Positions 33,263 through 44,700 of a DNA stretch of 64,000 nucleotides are shown in pieces. How positions within the stretch are numbered: position 1 is the stretch's first letter; every line of letters starts with the position of its first letter. The translations under genes were made by a program, and so were the position numbers. Source of the DNA: Vitrella brassicaformis. Its lineage: Eukaryota > Sar > Vitrellaceae. The stretch lies in NCBI GenBank assembly GCA_001179505.1, contig CDMY01000770.1, positions 79,079 to 143,078 of the forward strand. The letters run 5' to 3'. Below the pieces are notes generated by a model that worked only from the letters and a program-made list of their open reading frames with translations, was not told where the DNA came from and did not search any database.

Positions 33263-35594
33263 TCATTTCGTCACGAGTGACGTCAGCTCGATGCACAGAC
33301 CCACAAACAGCGCCAGGGCGCCCAGACTCGCTACCGTAGACACTGCCACACACACACACACACACGCACCCAAACACAGCACAGAGAGAGAGACAGACAG
33401 AGAGAGAGCTACATGCCATGCACACAAATGAACAAGTGTGTGTGTGTGCACAGACCCACCGAGTTTGCGGACATCGAATCGCCACTTGGCTGCGGCGTGC
33501 GATGCGTCAGCAGCATGGTTGCAGTGTGAGCCCTGGGGGCAGCACGGGTCGGTGCGGGCTCGCTTCAAAGCGAAGTCCCCCGACCCCCCCGCCTGCTCGA
33601 TGCTCGGCGCCCGTGTCGAATACGTGCTGTCGCCGCCACCTGCACAGCCACACAAGACACACACACACGTCTTCATATAGACCTTTCCTCTCTCTCTTCT
33701 CTCTCTGCAGACCGTGTCGGTAGAGAGGCCCCTTGCCGCCCCCGCCCGCACCCAGTGCCGCCCCCCTCTGCATGACGACACCGCCAGTGCCATGGCCATG
33801 GCCATTGCCACTGCCAGTGGCCACGGCATACGAGCCGATGCCTCCGCTGACGGTGCTGGGGCTGCTGTAGGACGTCAGGGTGTTAGTGGTGGACTCGCCG
33901 ATGGACCTGGCGCGGCGGTCGGGGAGGTGGTTGAGGTGGGCCAACGACCCACAGGGACGGTCCACACACAGGGGGCGGCTGGAACTGGTAGTGCCGCTGG
34001 CCATGCTGCCCGGACCTGGTGCGCTCTGATGGGCCAGAAGGAGACAGAGAGAGGGAAAGAGAGGGAGACATTTGTTTACGTGTGTGTCTGTCTGTCTGTC
34101 TCTTTTGTGCACATGCCCAAAGGCACAGGATCACCTACCTGTTGCTGCGTGATGAGTTTGTTGAGGGCCATCCGCAGCGATTCTTCCGCCTCGTGCTTGG
34201 ACGCCGCGGCCGCCCCACTACCAACCACACCCACGCCCACGCCCCCTCCCCCTCCCAAGCCCCCCACACCCACACCAGCACCAGCTCCCACACCAAAAGC
34301 CCCCGGGCTGCTATTGCCAGTCAGCAGCGGCATCGAGGTGCTGTTCCTGGCCGTGGGTGCCTGGTCGCCGCGCCCGCTGGTCTCTGGGAAGGCGTCTTCC
34401 TCCTCGTCTGGCTCTTCAGTGTGTGTGGGTGTGGCCGAGTTGCGCACCTCCATGTGCAGACGGCGCAGGGCACCCAGACGGCCTGTCGGGCTCGCATCGG
34501 AGGACGGGCTGAATTGATCAAACAAAGGACAAACATGGAGCGTCTCTGTCTCTGTCTGTCTGTGGGAGCGGCTGTGGGGTTGCCTGCCTGGTGATGTTGG
34601 TGTCGAGTGTGGGTGTGTTGTTCGGGGCGGTGTTGGCTTTGACATCTCGAAGGGAAGCCATCGAGGCCTCGCTCAACCGAGGCAAACTGAGCAATGAATA
34701 TTGCCATCCATCCATCCATCCATCCAACCAAACACAGCCAGGTTTCTCTCCTCTGCCTGCTGTGCTTGTTGGTCGTTGGTGTGGTGTGTCCTGACCGTTT
34801 TTCGGCGACTGAGAGTGCGACGGCAGCGAAGTCTTTGGGCCTGATGCGGCCCTGGCTGCCACTCGCACCACACAAACCCTCAACCGTCGATTGGACTGAC
34901 ACAATGAAGCGCACACACAGAAGAAGGGATCCGGTTCGTGTCAGAAGGAGCAACCTTGCCGTTGGCTGGCTGACCTTCGATGAAGAAGCCGCGGATCTGC
35001 GTGTCGACAGGGTGCCTGCAACAGACACACACACGAAGCGGAGATATTCAGTGTGTGTGCGAGTGAGGCGTGCTGCCCACTCACAGCAGCGTCTGTGCGC
35101 CGAGGAGGATCTCGGCACCCTGGTAGGGCTTCAATGTCACCACCTGCAGCACATCCTCCACATGGACCCATTGATGTCTGTCTCCCTTGTGTGTGCTGCG
35201 TGCACTGACCGGATAGGAGCCCTGGACTTTGTGTGTGGCGAGCAGCCTGCGGACGCGGCTGCGGAGGGTGGCCGTGCTGCACACGTGCAGCTGGGCGAAA
35301 CGGCCTGAAGGACACGCATGACCGGAGTGGTCCGGTCATTTCTCCACCATTTGCTGTCCACCGCGCACCGGTGTGCTGTTTGATGAGTTTCTTGAGGTTG
35401 GCCACACACGCCGTGTCGTTCTCGGGCGTGTACTGCAGGTTCTTGGGACACTCCACGTACACACAAAACACACCTGCATCCATATCCAGCCAGCCATCCA
35501 GCAGAAGGGTCAGTCAGTTAGCCATTCAGTCAGCCCACCATGTCTGTCTCTCTGTCTGTCTCTCACCTTCTTCGGTACGGTCGTTGGAGTTCAT
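33263..35594 (-). CDS. Tail-anchored protein of unknown family
   Basis: Eleven exons keep phase: 35567-35594, 35369-35473, 35210-35304, 35085-35143, 34975-35015, 34796-34895, 34588-34686, 34139-34508, 33713-34025, 33460-33639 and 33263-33342 (489 aa). The first 140 residues look like a folded domain (YVECPKNLQYTPEND, LKKLIKQHTGRFAQLHV, QGSYPVVTLKPYQGAEIL). A long low-complexity middle, rich in Gly/Val/Thr/Ser, follows. The C terminus is one hydrophobic helix (TVASLGALALFVGLCIEL) with a six-residue lumenal end, so the protein is probably tail-anchored with the N-terminal domain in the cytosol. The intron 34509-34587 uses a GC donor (CCAG/GCAGGC) instead of GT. No family recognised. Confidence 0.6.
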
Positions 35595-36287
35595 TATTCT
35601 GTTGCGGACGACACAGTGAGCACGAGGGCGGACAGACCAGATCAGCGATGAACGACGGACGGAACCAGCTGGCGACCCCAACAAGGGTATAAGAGATGCT
35701 CAGAGAGGTCAAAGGGGATGGGGGCCGCGACGGGGCTTCAGACGATAAGAGAGACGGACGGCCGGGGGAGGGGCGGGATCTCCAAGGCAGCTCTGCTTCA
35801 GTGCTTCCTTCCCCCAGGCCCTTTGCAATGCTCACGCAAATGAGTGGATCCGATGCGAGGCGCCGTCAGCAATTGGCCGTCAGCCGGTGGTGCAAAAACA
35901 GAGGGCGCCTGTCACCTCGGCGCGTCCCCCTGCAATGGCGGAAGGGCTGACGACAGGCTAGCTGACGGGATGAACGATGAGGGCCGCTGCTCCGCTGACA
36001 AAGGAGAAAGCCAGAAGGGCCTCGGAAGAAGATGCTCAAGAAACAAAGCGGCCGATGCAACACGACGCAAGGGATGGAAATACGATAGGCAAAGCCCTCA
36101 GTAGCCTATCCAAAGCCCTCTTTGCTCGAGAAAGACATGCGAGCTTTCGCGCGCCGAGCTTGCAGATTTTTTGAGTGTTGCTGAGTGGTGTGCGGATTGT
36201 GTGACGGCTGTCGATGCGAGAGGCGTGCGGCCCCCCTAGTTCGCTTGAATCAGAGAGGTCGGCCACCGACCTCGGCAAGACAGAGCC
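35595..36287. other. Head-to-head spacer with promoter features
   Basis: This 693-bp spacer between divergent starts is free of (CA)n tracts. No gene seen. A shared motif sits 142-150 bp before the plus-strand ATG. Confidence 0.45.
36138..36146. promoter_or_regulatory. TGCGAGCTT candidate promoter motif
   Basis: Copy of the shared element in the spacer between 35594 (-) and 36288 (+), followed within 20 bp by a second, degenerate copy (CCGAGCTTGCAG). Confidence 0.35.
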
Positions 36288-36660
36288 ATGCGGGGCCTCT
36301 TTCGATTGTCAAGGACGCTCTTCGACCACTACCGGGTGCTCGGTGAGCAGACGGAGCCATCTTGATGCACACAACGGACGGCGAGAGAAGCAGCCAGCCA
36401 TGCGAGTTGTCTGACTTGTGTGTGCTGTGCCGTGGTGTGGCCTGGCTGGTGTGGTGTGTGTGTGTGTGTGATGTGGTGCAGGCGTTGCTCGCGACGCGAA
36501 CAAGGCCAAGATCCGGTCAGCGTATCTCGAGAAGGCCAAGATATACCATCCCGACGTCAACAAAAGCAGAGAGGCCGAAGCCATCTTCAAACAGGTAGAC
36601 CTTTGTGTCTGTCTGTGTGTCTGTGTGTATCCATCGGTGCCTTGTGCTGAATGCTCTGTG

Positions 36661-36692
<32 letters not shown>

Positions 36693-37525
36693 CAGGTGCA
36701 AGAGGCCTACAGTGTGCTGAGCGATGACACGATGAGGAAAGACTACGACGTTTCTTCCGGTCAGCAATTCCTCCAAGACCGACAGACGAACTCGACTCTT
36801 CATGGTGTGTGTGTGTCCTGCAGGTTTGCGGACAGAGGACGGGTTTCGTGGCACCGGTCCGGGGCCGACGTCGAGCGCTTTTGCCGAGGCATATCAGAGG
36901 CAGTATGAGCGGATGAGGCGGGAGAGGCAGGCAGAGAATGAAAACTTCTGGGTACGCCGCCCACACACACACCCTCTCACCACACACAGCAGGATTAGTG
37001 GATGGTGTGTATGTGTATGTGTGTCAGAATCGTCAGCGTCAGCGAATGGAGGAGAAGTACGGCGGCTCGTACCGGCGGCCGTACGACCCCTACTGGATGT
37101 TCAACCCTGACCTCGCCAGCAGGGTCGTCCGCATGATACCGCTCATACTCATTCCGCTGCTCGTCCTATCCTGGTTCGCAAGAAGTGGGTAAGTATGTAG
37201 GCCCCGGTCGACGGATGACGGACGGATGCACCACCACACACACATACAGAGAGCCTCTGAGAGGGGGCAGGAGAATGACTGGATGTGTGTGTGTTGCCTA
37301 TGCTTGTGTGTGGATTGGTCAGTAATCGTCATCGCTTGTCGGATTTGAGGATGGAGTATGACCAATTAGGTGGGCGCCAAACTGACACACACGCACACAG
37401 GCGGACAGGTCAGGTGCCTCACAGATGTGTGTGCGTATCGCTGATATATATGATTAGGTCGCGCTTGGTTGGTCGACAGCTTCGGGAGGGCTCACAGGGC
37501 GCCCAACTACGACATCAGAAAGTAA
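36288..37525 (+). CDS. Membrane-anchored J-domain (Hsp40) protein
   Basis: Seven exons keep phase: 36288-36342, 36482-36594, 36696-36759, 36824-36951, 37028-37188, 37323-37369 and 37458-37525 (211 aa). The J domain starts near residue 14 (HYRVLGVARDANKAKIRSAY), with the Hsp70-stimulating HPD at 41-43 and the helix III-IV stretch QEAYSVLSDDTMRKDYD. A basic linker and one hydrophobic segment at about 153-170 (VVRMIPLILIPLLVLSWF) follow. There is no Gly/Phe region or zinc domain, so it is a class C (type III) J protein. The basic, hydrophobic N terminus (MRGLFRLSRTLFDHY) could act as a mitochondrial presequence, but ER or another membrane is equally possible. The Hsp70 partner and client are unknown. 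Confidence 0.85.
36665..36692. repeat. (GT)n microsatellite at an acceptor
   Basis: Fourteen GT units that run directly into the CAG acceptor of J-protein exon 3. A clear example of TG repeats in the place of a polypyrimidine tract. Confidence 0.9.
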
Positions 37526-38373
37526 ACGCGCGACAACATACTTACACACAGACCTGCAAAGGCACACACACAGCTTTCTGTGTGTGTGTGTGTGTGTCCA
37601 GGGCGTAGCAAGCAGCGTGTGGCCGGCCACGGCTGTGCTGTTGTTTCCTTCATTGTGCGGCCATCGATCCCTCCATCCATCCATCCATGTGCTGCGCTGC
37701 GCTGCACGCCCCCCTGTAGATAGATCAGATCAGACCAGACGGATGCCTTGATGCGTTTGGGAGTGCAGACAGACAGACAGACAGACAGGCAGAGATGTGT
37801 TCATGTGTGTGCACAGTCGATTGAGCAGACAGACAGACAGAGGGAGCACCTGCATCATGTGTATGTGCTGCTGCTGAGAGAGAGAGAGCGAGGTGGTGCT
37901 CATCGACAATGGCTATCGGTGTTGGTGTGTCTGTCTGACGGGTGATTTTGAACGACCTCCTCCCCCTCACGGCTGTGTCGGTCTGTGGTCTCAGTGTCTG
38001 TCTGACTATTCTCTCTCTCTGTGGTGGTTTACAAGGCCTTCCTATATGCGCCATATGCATGCCCTGTCGAGCAATTTTGCGAAGGGCTGCACTGCATGCC
38101 ATCCATGGTGGTGGATGAGTGGTGGCGGCGTCTGCCGGTGGACGGATGGCTGTGTGTGCGCGTGTTGGTGTGTGTTGCTGTGTGTGTATCATAGACACAT
38201 CCAGCACGCGATTAACGGTTTCGCTGGTGGCGCCGAGTTTCGTCTGTGAACCCTGCTGAACCCTACACTTGACCTAACCCTACTAGCCATTCCATTTTCC
38301 CGCGTGATGGTTTTGACGGACATCTAAGCGTGGCCGAGTCGGCACACCCGGCAGCTACTGCTCAATATTCGCT
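37526..38373. other. Intergenic, no gene seen
   Basis: The only spacer between two same-strand genes. It holds ACAG/CAGA and CATC repeats (37681-37690, 37768-37850), a GA run near 37876, and a short telomere-like CCCTA patch near 38260-38284. No gene seen. Confidence 0.5.
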
Positions 38374-40530
38374 ATGCCGCGCGAGACCCATGGCGGGTGT
38401 CTGAACAGGCACAACTGGTATGTCCGCCGGGCCGTCATCATCCTCAAGTCCCCCGTCGTGGCCTTCTTCGTCTCCTACCGCTTCTGGATCATCGCGCTTG
38501 TCGTGCTGCGGCTCTTCTACGAGTGGCTCAAGAGGCGGGAGGAGGCGCGACAGTGGCGGGACCGCTCTATGATGAACACTCTCCAGGCCGCCATATACAG
38601 CACAGAGAACCTGCAGGACCTCCGCCGAGTCGAGAAGAGGTACCTACAGACCCACACCACAAACCACACCGACACAGACGACAGACGCATGCGCCTGTGT
38701 TTGGCCATGCATGGCATCAGGACTCTGTTCGAGCGGGATCTGCGTGAGGTTTTTCGTAACGAGATAGAGGTGCAGGCCATCCTCACCGCCGCACGGCAGG
38801 CCGCACGCTCGACGGCCGACGACACCGACGGACAGTTCAGCGCCAGCCACGACTGGGACCTTGGCGCCTTCCTGCTCATGGGCAGCGGCGCCGCCAGTCT
38901 ACAAGACCCCTGGGACGACATATGGCGCCTGCTGCCGGGGGGCGGGCAGCATGCAGCCAGGGGTGAGGGGCCGGTGGACGACCCTTGTGTGATGACTTAC
39001 ATCGCCCCTGCTGACCGGTGGCACATCCTGAACCAGCTCCTGAACCAGCTGTCCAGCATCTTCGCGCCGCACCACGTTTACTTCAACGAGCGGGGCAGGA
39101 ACACGCGAGTCCACTACAAAAGCGCGTGAGCCTTGGCGCATCAATGGCATGAGTGGCAACCAGACGACCAGTGTGTGTGTGTGTGTGTGTGTGGCAGTTG
39201 GTACGTGTTTTCGCTCTACTGCACGCGAACCAGTGGGCGAGGCCGGTAGGCGCACACGCGGCTCGGCTGCATCCACACAGGCAGGACACACGAACAAGAC
39301 CTTATTTATTGTGGCCCCGTCCCCCCCACCCCACAGGTACTTCATCACGCCCTTCATGCCACTGCCCGAGAAGCATGACGTCAGCAACCTCAAGATCAGG
39401 TGACCAACTGACCGAATGCACCGCACCCACCGGCCTGCAGACCAGACTGTGTCATGGATGTGTGTGTGCGTTGTGTTGTTGACTTCAGGATAGTGTTGGC
39501 GTCCGAGCAGACACTCCGGGAGATCGGTATGGGATTGATAGCGCGGCCTGAGAAATTCTTCAGCGACCGGCACGAGGGCAGGTGGCGCATTCTCGTCAGA
39601 CTCTCTCAGCTATACATGGTCAGTCAGTCAGCAGTCGGCTGGGCGAGGCGATGGGGACACACACAGAGACACACTTGTGCACTTTGCTGACGGCATGCGT
39701 CTGTTGTGTCCCCCCCCATCGATCAGCGTCAGTTCCAGCGGAACCCCCAGGAGATGACCTTCTCCAGCCCCCACACCCACTTCCACCACCCCTCATCCCG
39801 CCTACACGCACCACCAGCTCCGGCACCCATACCCAAACACCCACACGCCACCAGCAGCCACGCTGCGTCGACCGAGCCGTCCGAGAGCAGCCCCGCGCTC
39901 GAGAGCGACAAGACAGTGAGCCCCTCCCCGGCCCCCATCTCCTTCGCGTCTCTTCCCCCACGCGCCACCAGCTCCGGCACCCCACGTGTGCCCAACGCCA
40001 TGCACTCGGGGTCGATCTCGCTTGTGCGGCCGTCAAGGTCCACCCCGTCGCTTAAGGACTTGGTTGCCGGTACGGGCACGCCTGCATCGAGGGGGCCGGG
40101 CCCCGAGAGGGTGCCGCTTCCCCCTCCCCAATATAGGAGGCCTGCTGCTGGTGGAAGGGGTGGTGGCGCTGGCACGCTGCGGCTGCATTTGCCGCGGTGG
40201 ATGATGCGGCGGTTCAGCTACCCGTCGTCGCGTGACATGAGGGTTGGGGGCGGGCTGAGGTGGCCGTCGCCGGAGCGGTATGAGCAGCTGAGCATCGAGG
40301 ACAACTGCTGCAGCAGGCTGCATGTGCCCGTACCCACCCTCAAGAGCACGGTAGGGACGTCAGTGACCTGACCCAGCGAGTGGATGGATCACTGCATGCG
40401 CCAAGGAAGAGATGCACTGCACCCCACGCTGTTCGTTTGTATGAGTGTGTTGTCTGTTCAGGTGGATGAGGAAGAGCTGGCGGAGATCAAGGCTTCAGAT
40501 GAGTATGTGGTTTATCGGTGTGGGGACTAG
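38374..40530 (+). CDS. Unknown protein with N-terminal transmembrane helix
   Basis: Seven exons keep phase: 38374-38639, 38721-39125, 39198-39245, 39337-39399, 39489-39618, 39727-40350 and 40462-40530 (534 aa). A basic N terminus leads into one hydrophobic helix at about 28-48 (VVAFFVSYRFWIIALVVLRLF), then a charged helical part (TLFERDLREVFRNEIEVQ). A middle part (MTYIAPADRWHILNQL, then YFITPFMPLPEKHDV) looks folded. The long exon 39727-40350 is Pro/Ser/His-rich and probably disordered, and the end is acidic. The topology suggests a type II or signal-anchored protein with most of the chain on one side. No family recognised. Confidence 0.6.
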
Positions 40531-41748
40531 CCGAGGGCCGCTGGCTGGCTGGCTGTATGGCCGGCTGAGGGGTGCATAGGGCCGAACGGGGGCAGGTGGA
40601 CGGAGGGGGAGGGAGCGAGGGTGGGGGAGGTTTTGCATGCGGACGTGGACGTATCGGCGCTTTTTCGTCTGTGCAGACCTTGCTTGCTGTCTTGGCAATT
40701 TAAGGAAAGGGCCATTTGGACACACACACGCAAACCAATCAACCAGTCCATCTTCGTTTACACGACATCCGTGTTGATACATCACATCCATCCAGCCGTC
40801 CAACCATGTTTCCGCGTTAATTGGGCGTGCGATGGTCAATTGAGCTGGTCATGGCGTGGCATGTACCAGATCTCTCTCAAGCCGTCTCTGCCGTACTGGC
40901 ACTTCCATGCAGAGGCGGCGAGAGACACACACGTACACACGCACTGTTCGGCAGCGCTCAGCTACAGATAGACGTCAGGGGGGGGTGCTGTGGTATAGAA
41001 CTTAGACGAAGCGCAGCGCAAAGCGGTGGTGGTGACAACGCCCTGGCTGACATGTGGGCCCGCCCGCCTTGCTGTCTGTCTCCCTTCCTTGTTGGCTTGG
41101 TGCAGTGCCCGCCTGCCTATGGTGTATAAGTACCCATGTGTTCGCGATGGATGGAGTCTCTCTGCCCTTTCTGCCTGCCCTCCCGCCCGCTCACCTGTCC
41201 CCACAAGTACCTACCTAGTGCTCTGGCTGGCCTGGCAAGTGACTGACATCCACAGGGGAGGAAGGCCCACATCGAATCGACCTGTCTGTCTGTCTGTCTG
41301 TCTCGGCGGGCCGAGGGAGAGGGCACAATATATGGGAAAAAGACACGGACGGACGGACGGCACGAGAGACAGACAGTATTTAGTTTTCTCGCTCGTCGAT
41401 GGGTCACGACACCGCACAAACTGATCAAGGGAGGGCGCCTAGTAGTAGTAGTGTCGCTGCAGCAGAGCCCCGGCCCTCCCTCCATCCGTTCAGGCAATGC
41501 ACCCCCACGTGAGCAGCATAGCTATCTGGTCTGTCTGTCTGTCTGTCTGGCTCCCTCCTCCACCAACAACACTCCACCCAGGTGTGTGTGCACGCCACGC
41601 CCACAAAGGGTGCAGGCAGGCACTCAGGCAGGCAGCTCTCACGCAGCGCATGCACTGCACGGTCGCCGCCACCAGCCCGTGAGATGAGATGAGACAGATA
41701 GAGAGGCCTCTCGGCCATCCATGCTGCTGTCTGTCCCTCACACGCCAC
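40531..41748. other. Long intergenic spacer, no gene seen
   Basis: The largest gap between genes here (1.2 kb), between two converging genes. It contains CTGT runs (41281-41300, 41530-41549), a GTAGTAGTAGTG run near 41442 and no supported coding frame. Confidence 0.5.
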
Positions 41749-44700
41749 TCACACCCAGGGCGTCCAGCCCTCATACATCTGGCTCAGCCGATCCACTCCC
41801 ATCGCCTCCTGCAGCAGCTCATGGGCTGCGCGGGCCGCGGGAGCCTGTGACCGACCTCCAGCACCACCGCCACCGCCCCCTCCACTCACAGGGGCTGCGC
41901 GGCGTTCCATCGAGGACGACGAGGCCGCCGGGATGTCGTCAGCGACGGCTCCAGACTGCTGCTGCTGCTGCTGCTGCCTCGGTCGTCTTCGGCGGATGAG
42001 TGCGGTGAGCTTGCGCTGGACCGACTTGACGGCCATGGTGGCCTGCCACTTGTACACTGACGGCCGGTCGACACGAGGCCGGGGTGCCTCGGCTGCTGGG
42101 CGGGCGTGGGTGCGTGAAGGGCTGAGAGCGGATTGGGCAGGAGCAGCCTGGCGCTCTTCTTGCAACACTGCGGACGTACACACGCATACAGACAGACACA
42201 GACACAGAGAGATCAACAATGGCCACTTCAATTAAGTTCCTTGGTGTGTGCCGATTGTCTGTCTTACAAAGGTCGCTTTCGATGTCGTCAAGCTCTCCCT
42301 CCAGCTCCCACTCATCGATGGCCTCCCCCTCGCCCGCCCCGTCCCCTGTCTCGTGCACGGCTCGCTTGCGCTGCTGGTCGAGTTGTTCCCGTGGCTTGGA
42401 AATGGCGTCGGTGTCTGCGTCAGCTTTGGCCTCTGTGCGGAGGATCTGCAGGTTGATGGCGTCCTCGTCGATGTCCTGGGCCAGCTGCTCCATGTGAGCC
42501 GCACCACCAGCACCGCCCTGACAGACACCACACACGACACGACAGACACCACACACATCGGCCATGGTGGACGGGCAGAATGCTCTGATGGATGTGCGCC
42601 TGTCTGTCTATTTCCAACTTCACTCACCTCTTGTGCGTCCTCCTCTTCCCCTTCGGCGTCTTCCTCCTCTGTTTCCTCCTCGAGCACATCCATGATCTCA
42701 TCCGACGCCTCACCAGCAGTGTCCTTCTCCTTCGCCACACCGCCGCGCGCAGACGAAGCCGACCCGACGTCCTGCCCATCTGCCATGATGCCTTCGCGAG
42801 GGCTGCCGTCTGCTGCTGCGGCCTTGGCCCCTTCCTGTGGGAACGGTGGCAGCGACGGGGGCGCGGCGTCGGGGGCAATGGGTGTGAGGTCGGTGAAGTC
42901 GCGCGATGTTGGTGGCTGGTGTGTGGTGGATGAGAGCTGCTCGCCGAGGTCGGCAGCTTTGCGGTCTGAGAGGAGGGCCAGGGTGTAATCGTTGAGGGCC
43001 TTCAGGTCGTCCTTCACCACAGACATTGGGGCCGACAGGGACGCCGGAAGAATGGTCGACTGCATCGACACCACACATGATGTGCATTGTTCCCGCGTCT
43101 GAGTGACTTCCTCCCTCACCCACTCACTCACACACCTGTTCGATGCGTTCGTCGAGCAGCGGGTCCTTTGTGGCCTGGCCGGCCCTGCGGTCCTTCTTGT
43201 CGATGGTGGGCACCAGCAGCAGCTGCTTGACGTCAAGGGCCTTCTTCTTGCCCTCCAGCAAGTGGTTCTGCAGGCTGTGCAGCGTCGTCACAATCCGCTC
43301 GCACCGCTCCCCCGACTTGGCCAGCAGAATGGGACACATGCTGGGCAGCAGCGTCTTCAGCCGCCCCTCGACGGCACCCTTGTCTCTGCCCAACAGGTGG
43401 GAGTACATCTTGTAGAGCTTCAGCAGGGTGGCCAGCAGCCGTGGGTGGGTCTGCCAAAGGTCCATGGCGTGACGGTTGACGGCCTCCCGTGCCTCTCGCA
43501 GCTTCTTGACACGCACCGTGCCCTCCTTGTGCAGCACCATCTGCTCCTGCACAACGTCTTCCGTCGGCAGGGGGCGGGGCGACGGCAGCCGAGCCAGGGC
43601 CGCCTGCAGCTCACCCCTCCTCCCTTGATACTCCTCGTTCTCTCGCCCGGTGGCCTCTCTCATCGCCCTCGCGTCCACATACGCCCGCAGTGGCGGCAAG
43701 GCCGATGGCGCGATGGCCGCACCGCCCTGGAGAGTGAGCCCAACGGCCAGCCCAAAGGACAGCAGCTGCCTGCCCCAGCTGAGCAGGTTGGTCTCGAGCT
43801 CGTCCTCGGCGTGTGTCATGGCCCCCATGCACTCGGACAGCTCCCCCATGACCGGCTGGACCTCACGCACATGCGACGCCAGGTCGATCCACCCCTCCCT
43901 GCCACCTGCCAGCAGCGGGGGCCTCGGTGGCGACGGCAGGGTAGAGAGCGTCACCGAGACAACGCTCGCTGAAGTCATGCCTGGGGGCGGGGCGGCCGGG
44001 ATGCTGTTCTGGCCGTTCTCGATCTCCTTTGCCACCATGGCTGCGTTGAGCAGAGGGAAGTGCACCCAACGGGCTGCGAAGGCCAGCTCCAGCATCTTGC
44101 CACGGTAGACGGGGAGGGACGCTTCGAACGCCCCCCAAAGGTACGCCTGCCGCTGCACCTCATAGCTTCTGAGCCGCTGGCGCGACGGCTCGTTCAGTGC
44201 CGCCATGAAGTTCTCCACAAACGCCGTGGGGCCCGACCCCCCCATGGCCGGCTGGTGCTGGTGAATGAGCGTCTCGACTGCCTCCTCAAGACCGCGTAGG
44301 CTGCAGCGTGTCAGCACAAAGCCCTCTGTGCTGTCCCCGCCGCCCTTGAGCGCCTGTGTGACCGAGTGGGCGCTGCCGTAGACGGCCAGAAGCAGCCGAT
44401 CCAACACCGAGGCCAGTGTGTAGGTCACTGTCTGCGCCATGAGGGGCGCGAGGCCGACGGTGGCCACCACGTCGAGGAAGTCTTGTGATGCCACTCCGGC
44501 CTGCAGCTTGTCGGTCCTCTTGCCGTACATCTTGGCCATCAGCCGCCCCAGCGCCATGGCCACCCACTCCCGCACATCCAGCCGCAGCGCCCTGGCGTAG
44601 TGTGCACGCAGAGCCGGGTCCATCCTCTCTCCATTGGCTCTATCGGCCGACCCTCCCGCCCCTGACGAGCCTGCTGCTCTCTTCGGCATGGGTGAGCGCT

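Noticed and set aside
38248..38284. Telomere-like CCCTA units
   Set aside because: Only two or three imperfect units, not tandem; probably chance.
38321..38362. TGGCCGAGT sequence resembling a tRNA D-arm/A-box
   Set aside because: No matching acceptor stem, anticodon arm or B box could be found around it.
43103..43972. Long plus-strand open frame (289 aa) antisense to SMG1, and similar antisense frames over the SNF2, RPB3 and SMG1 exons
   Set aside because: They mirror GC-rich coding exons of the opposite strand, have low-complexity composition and no splice or family support.
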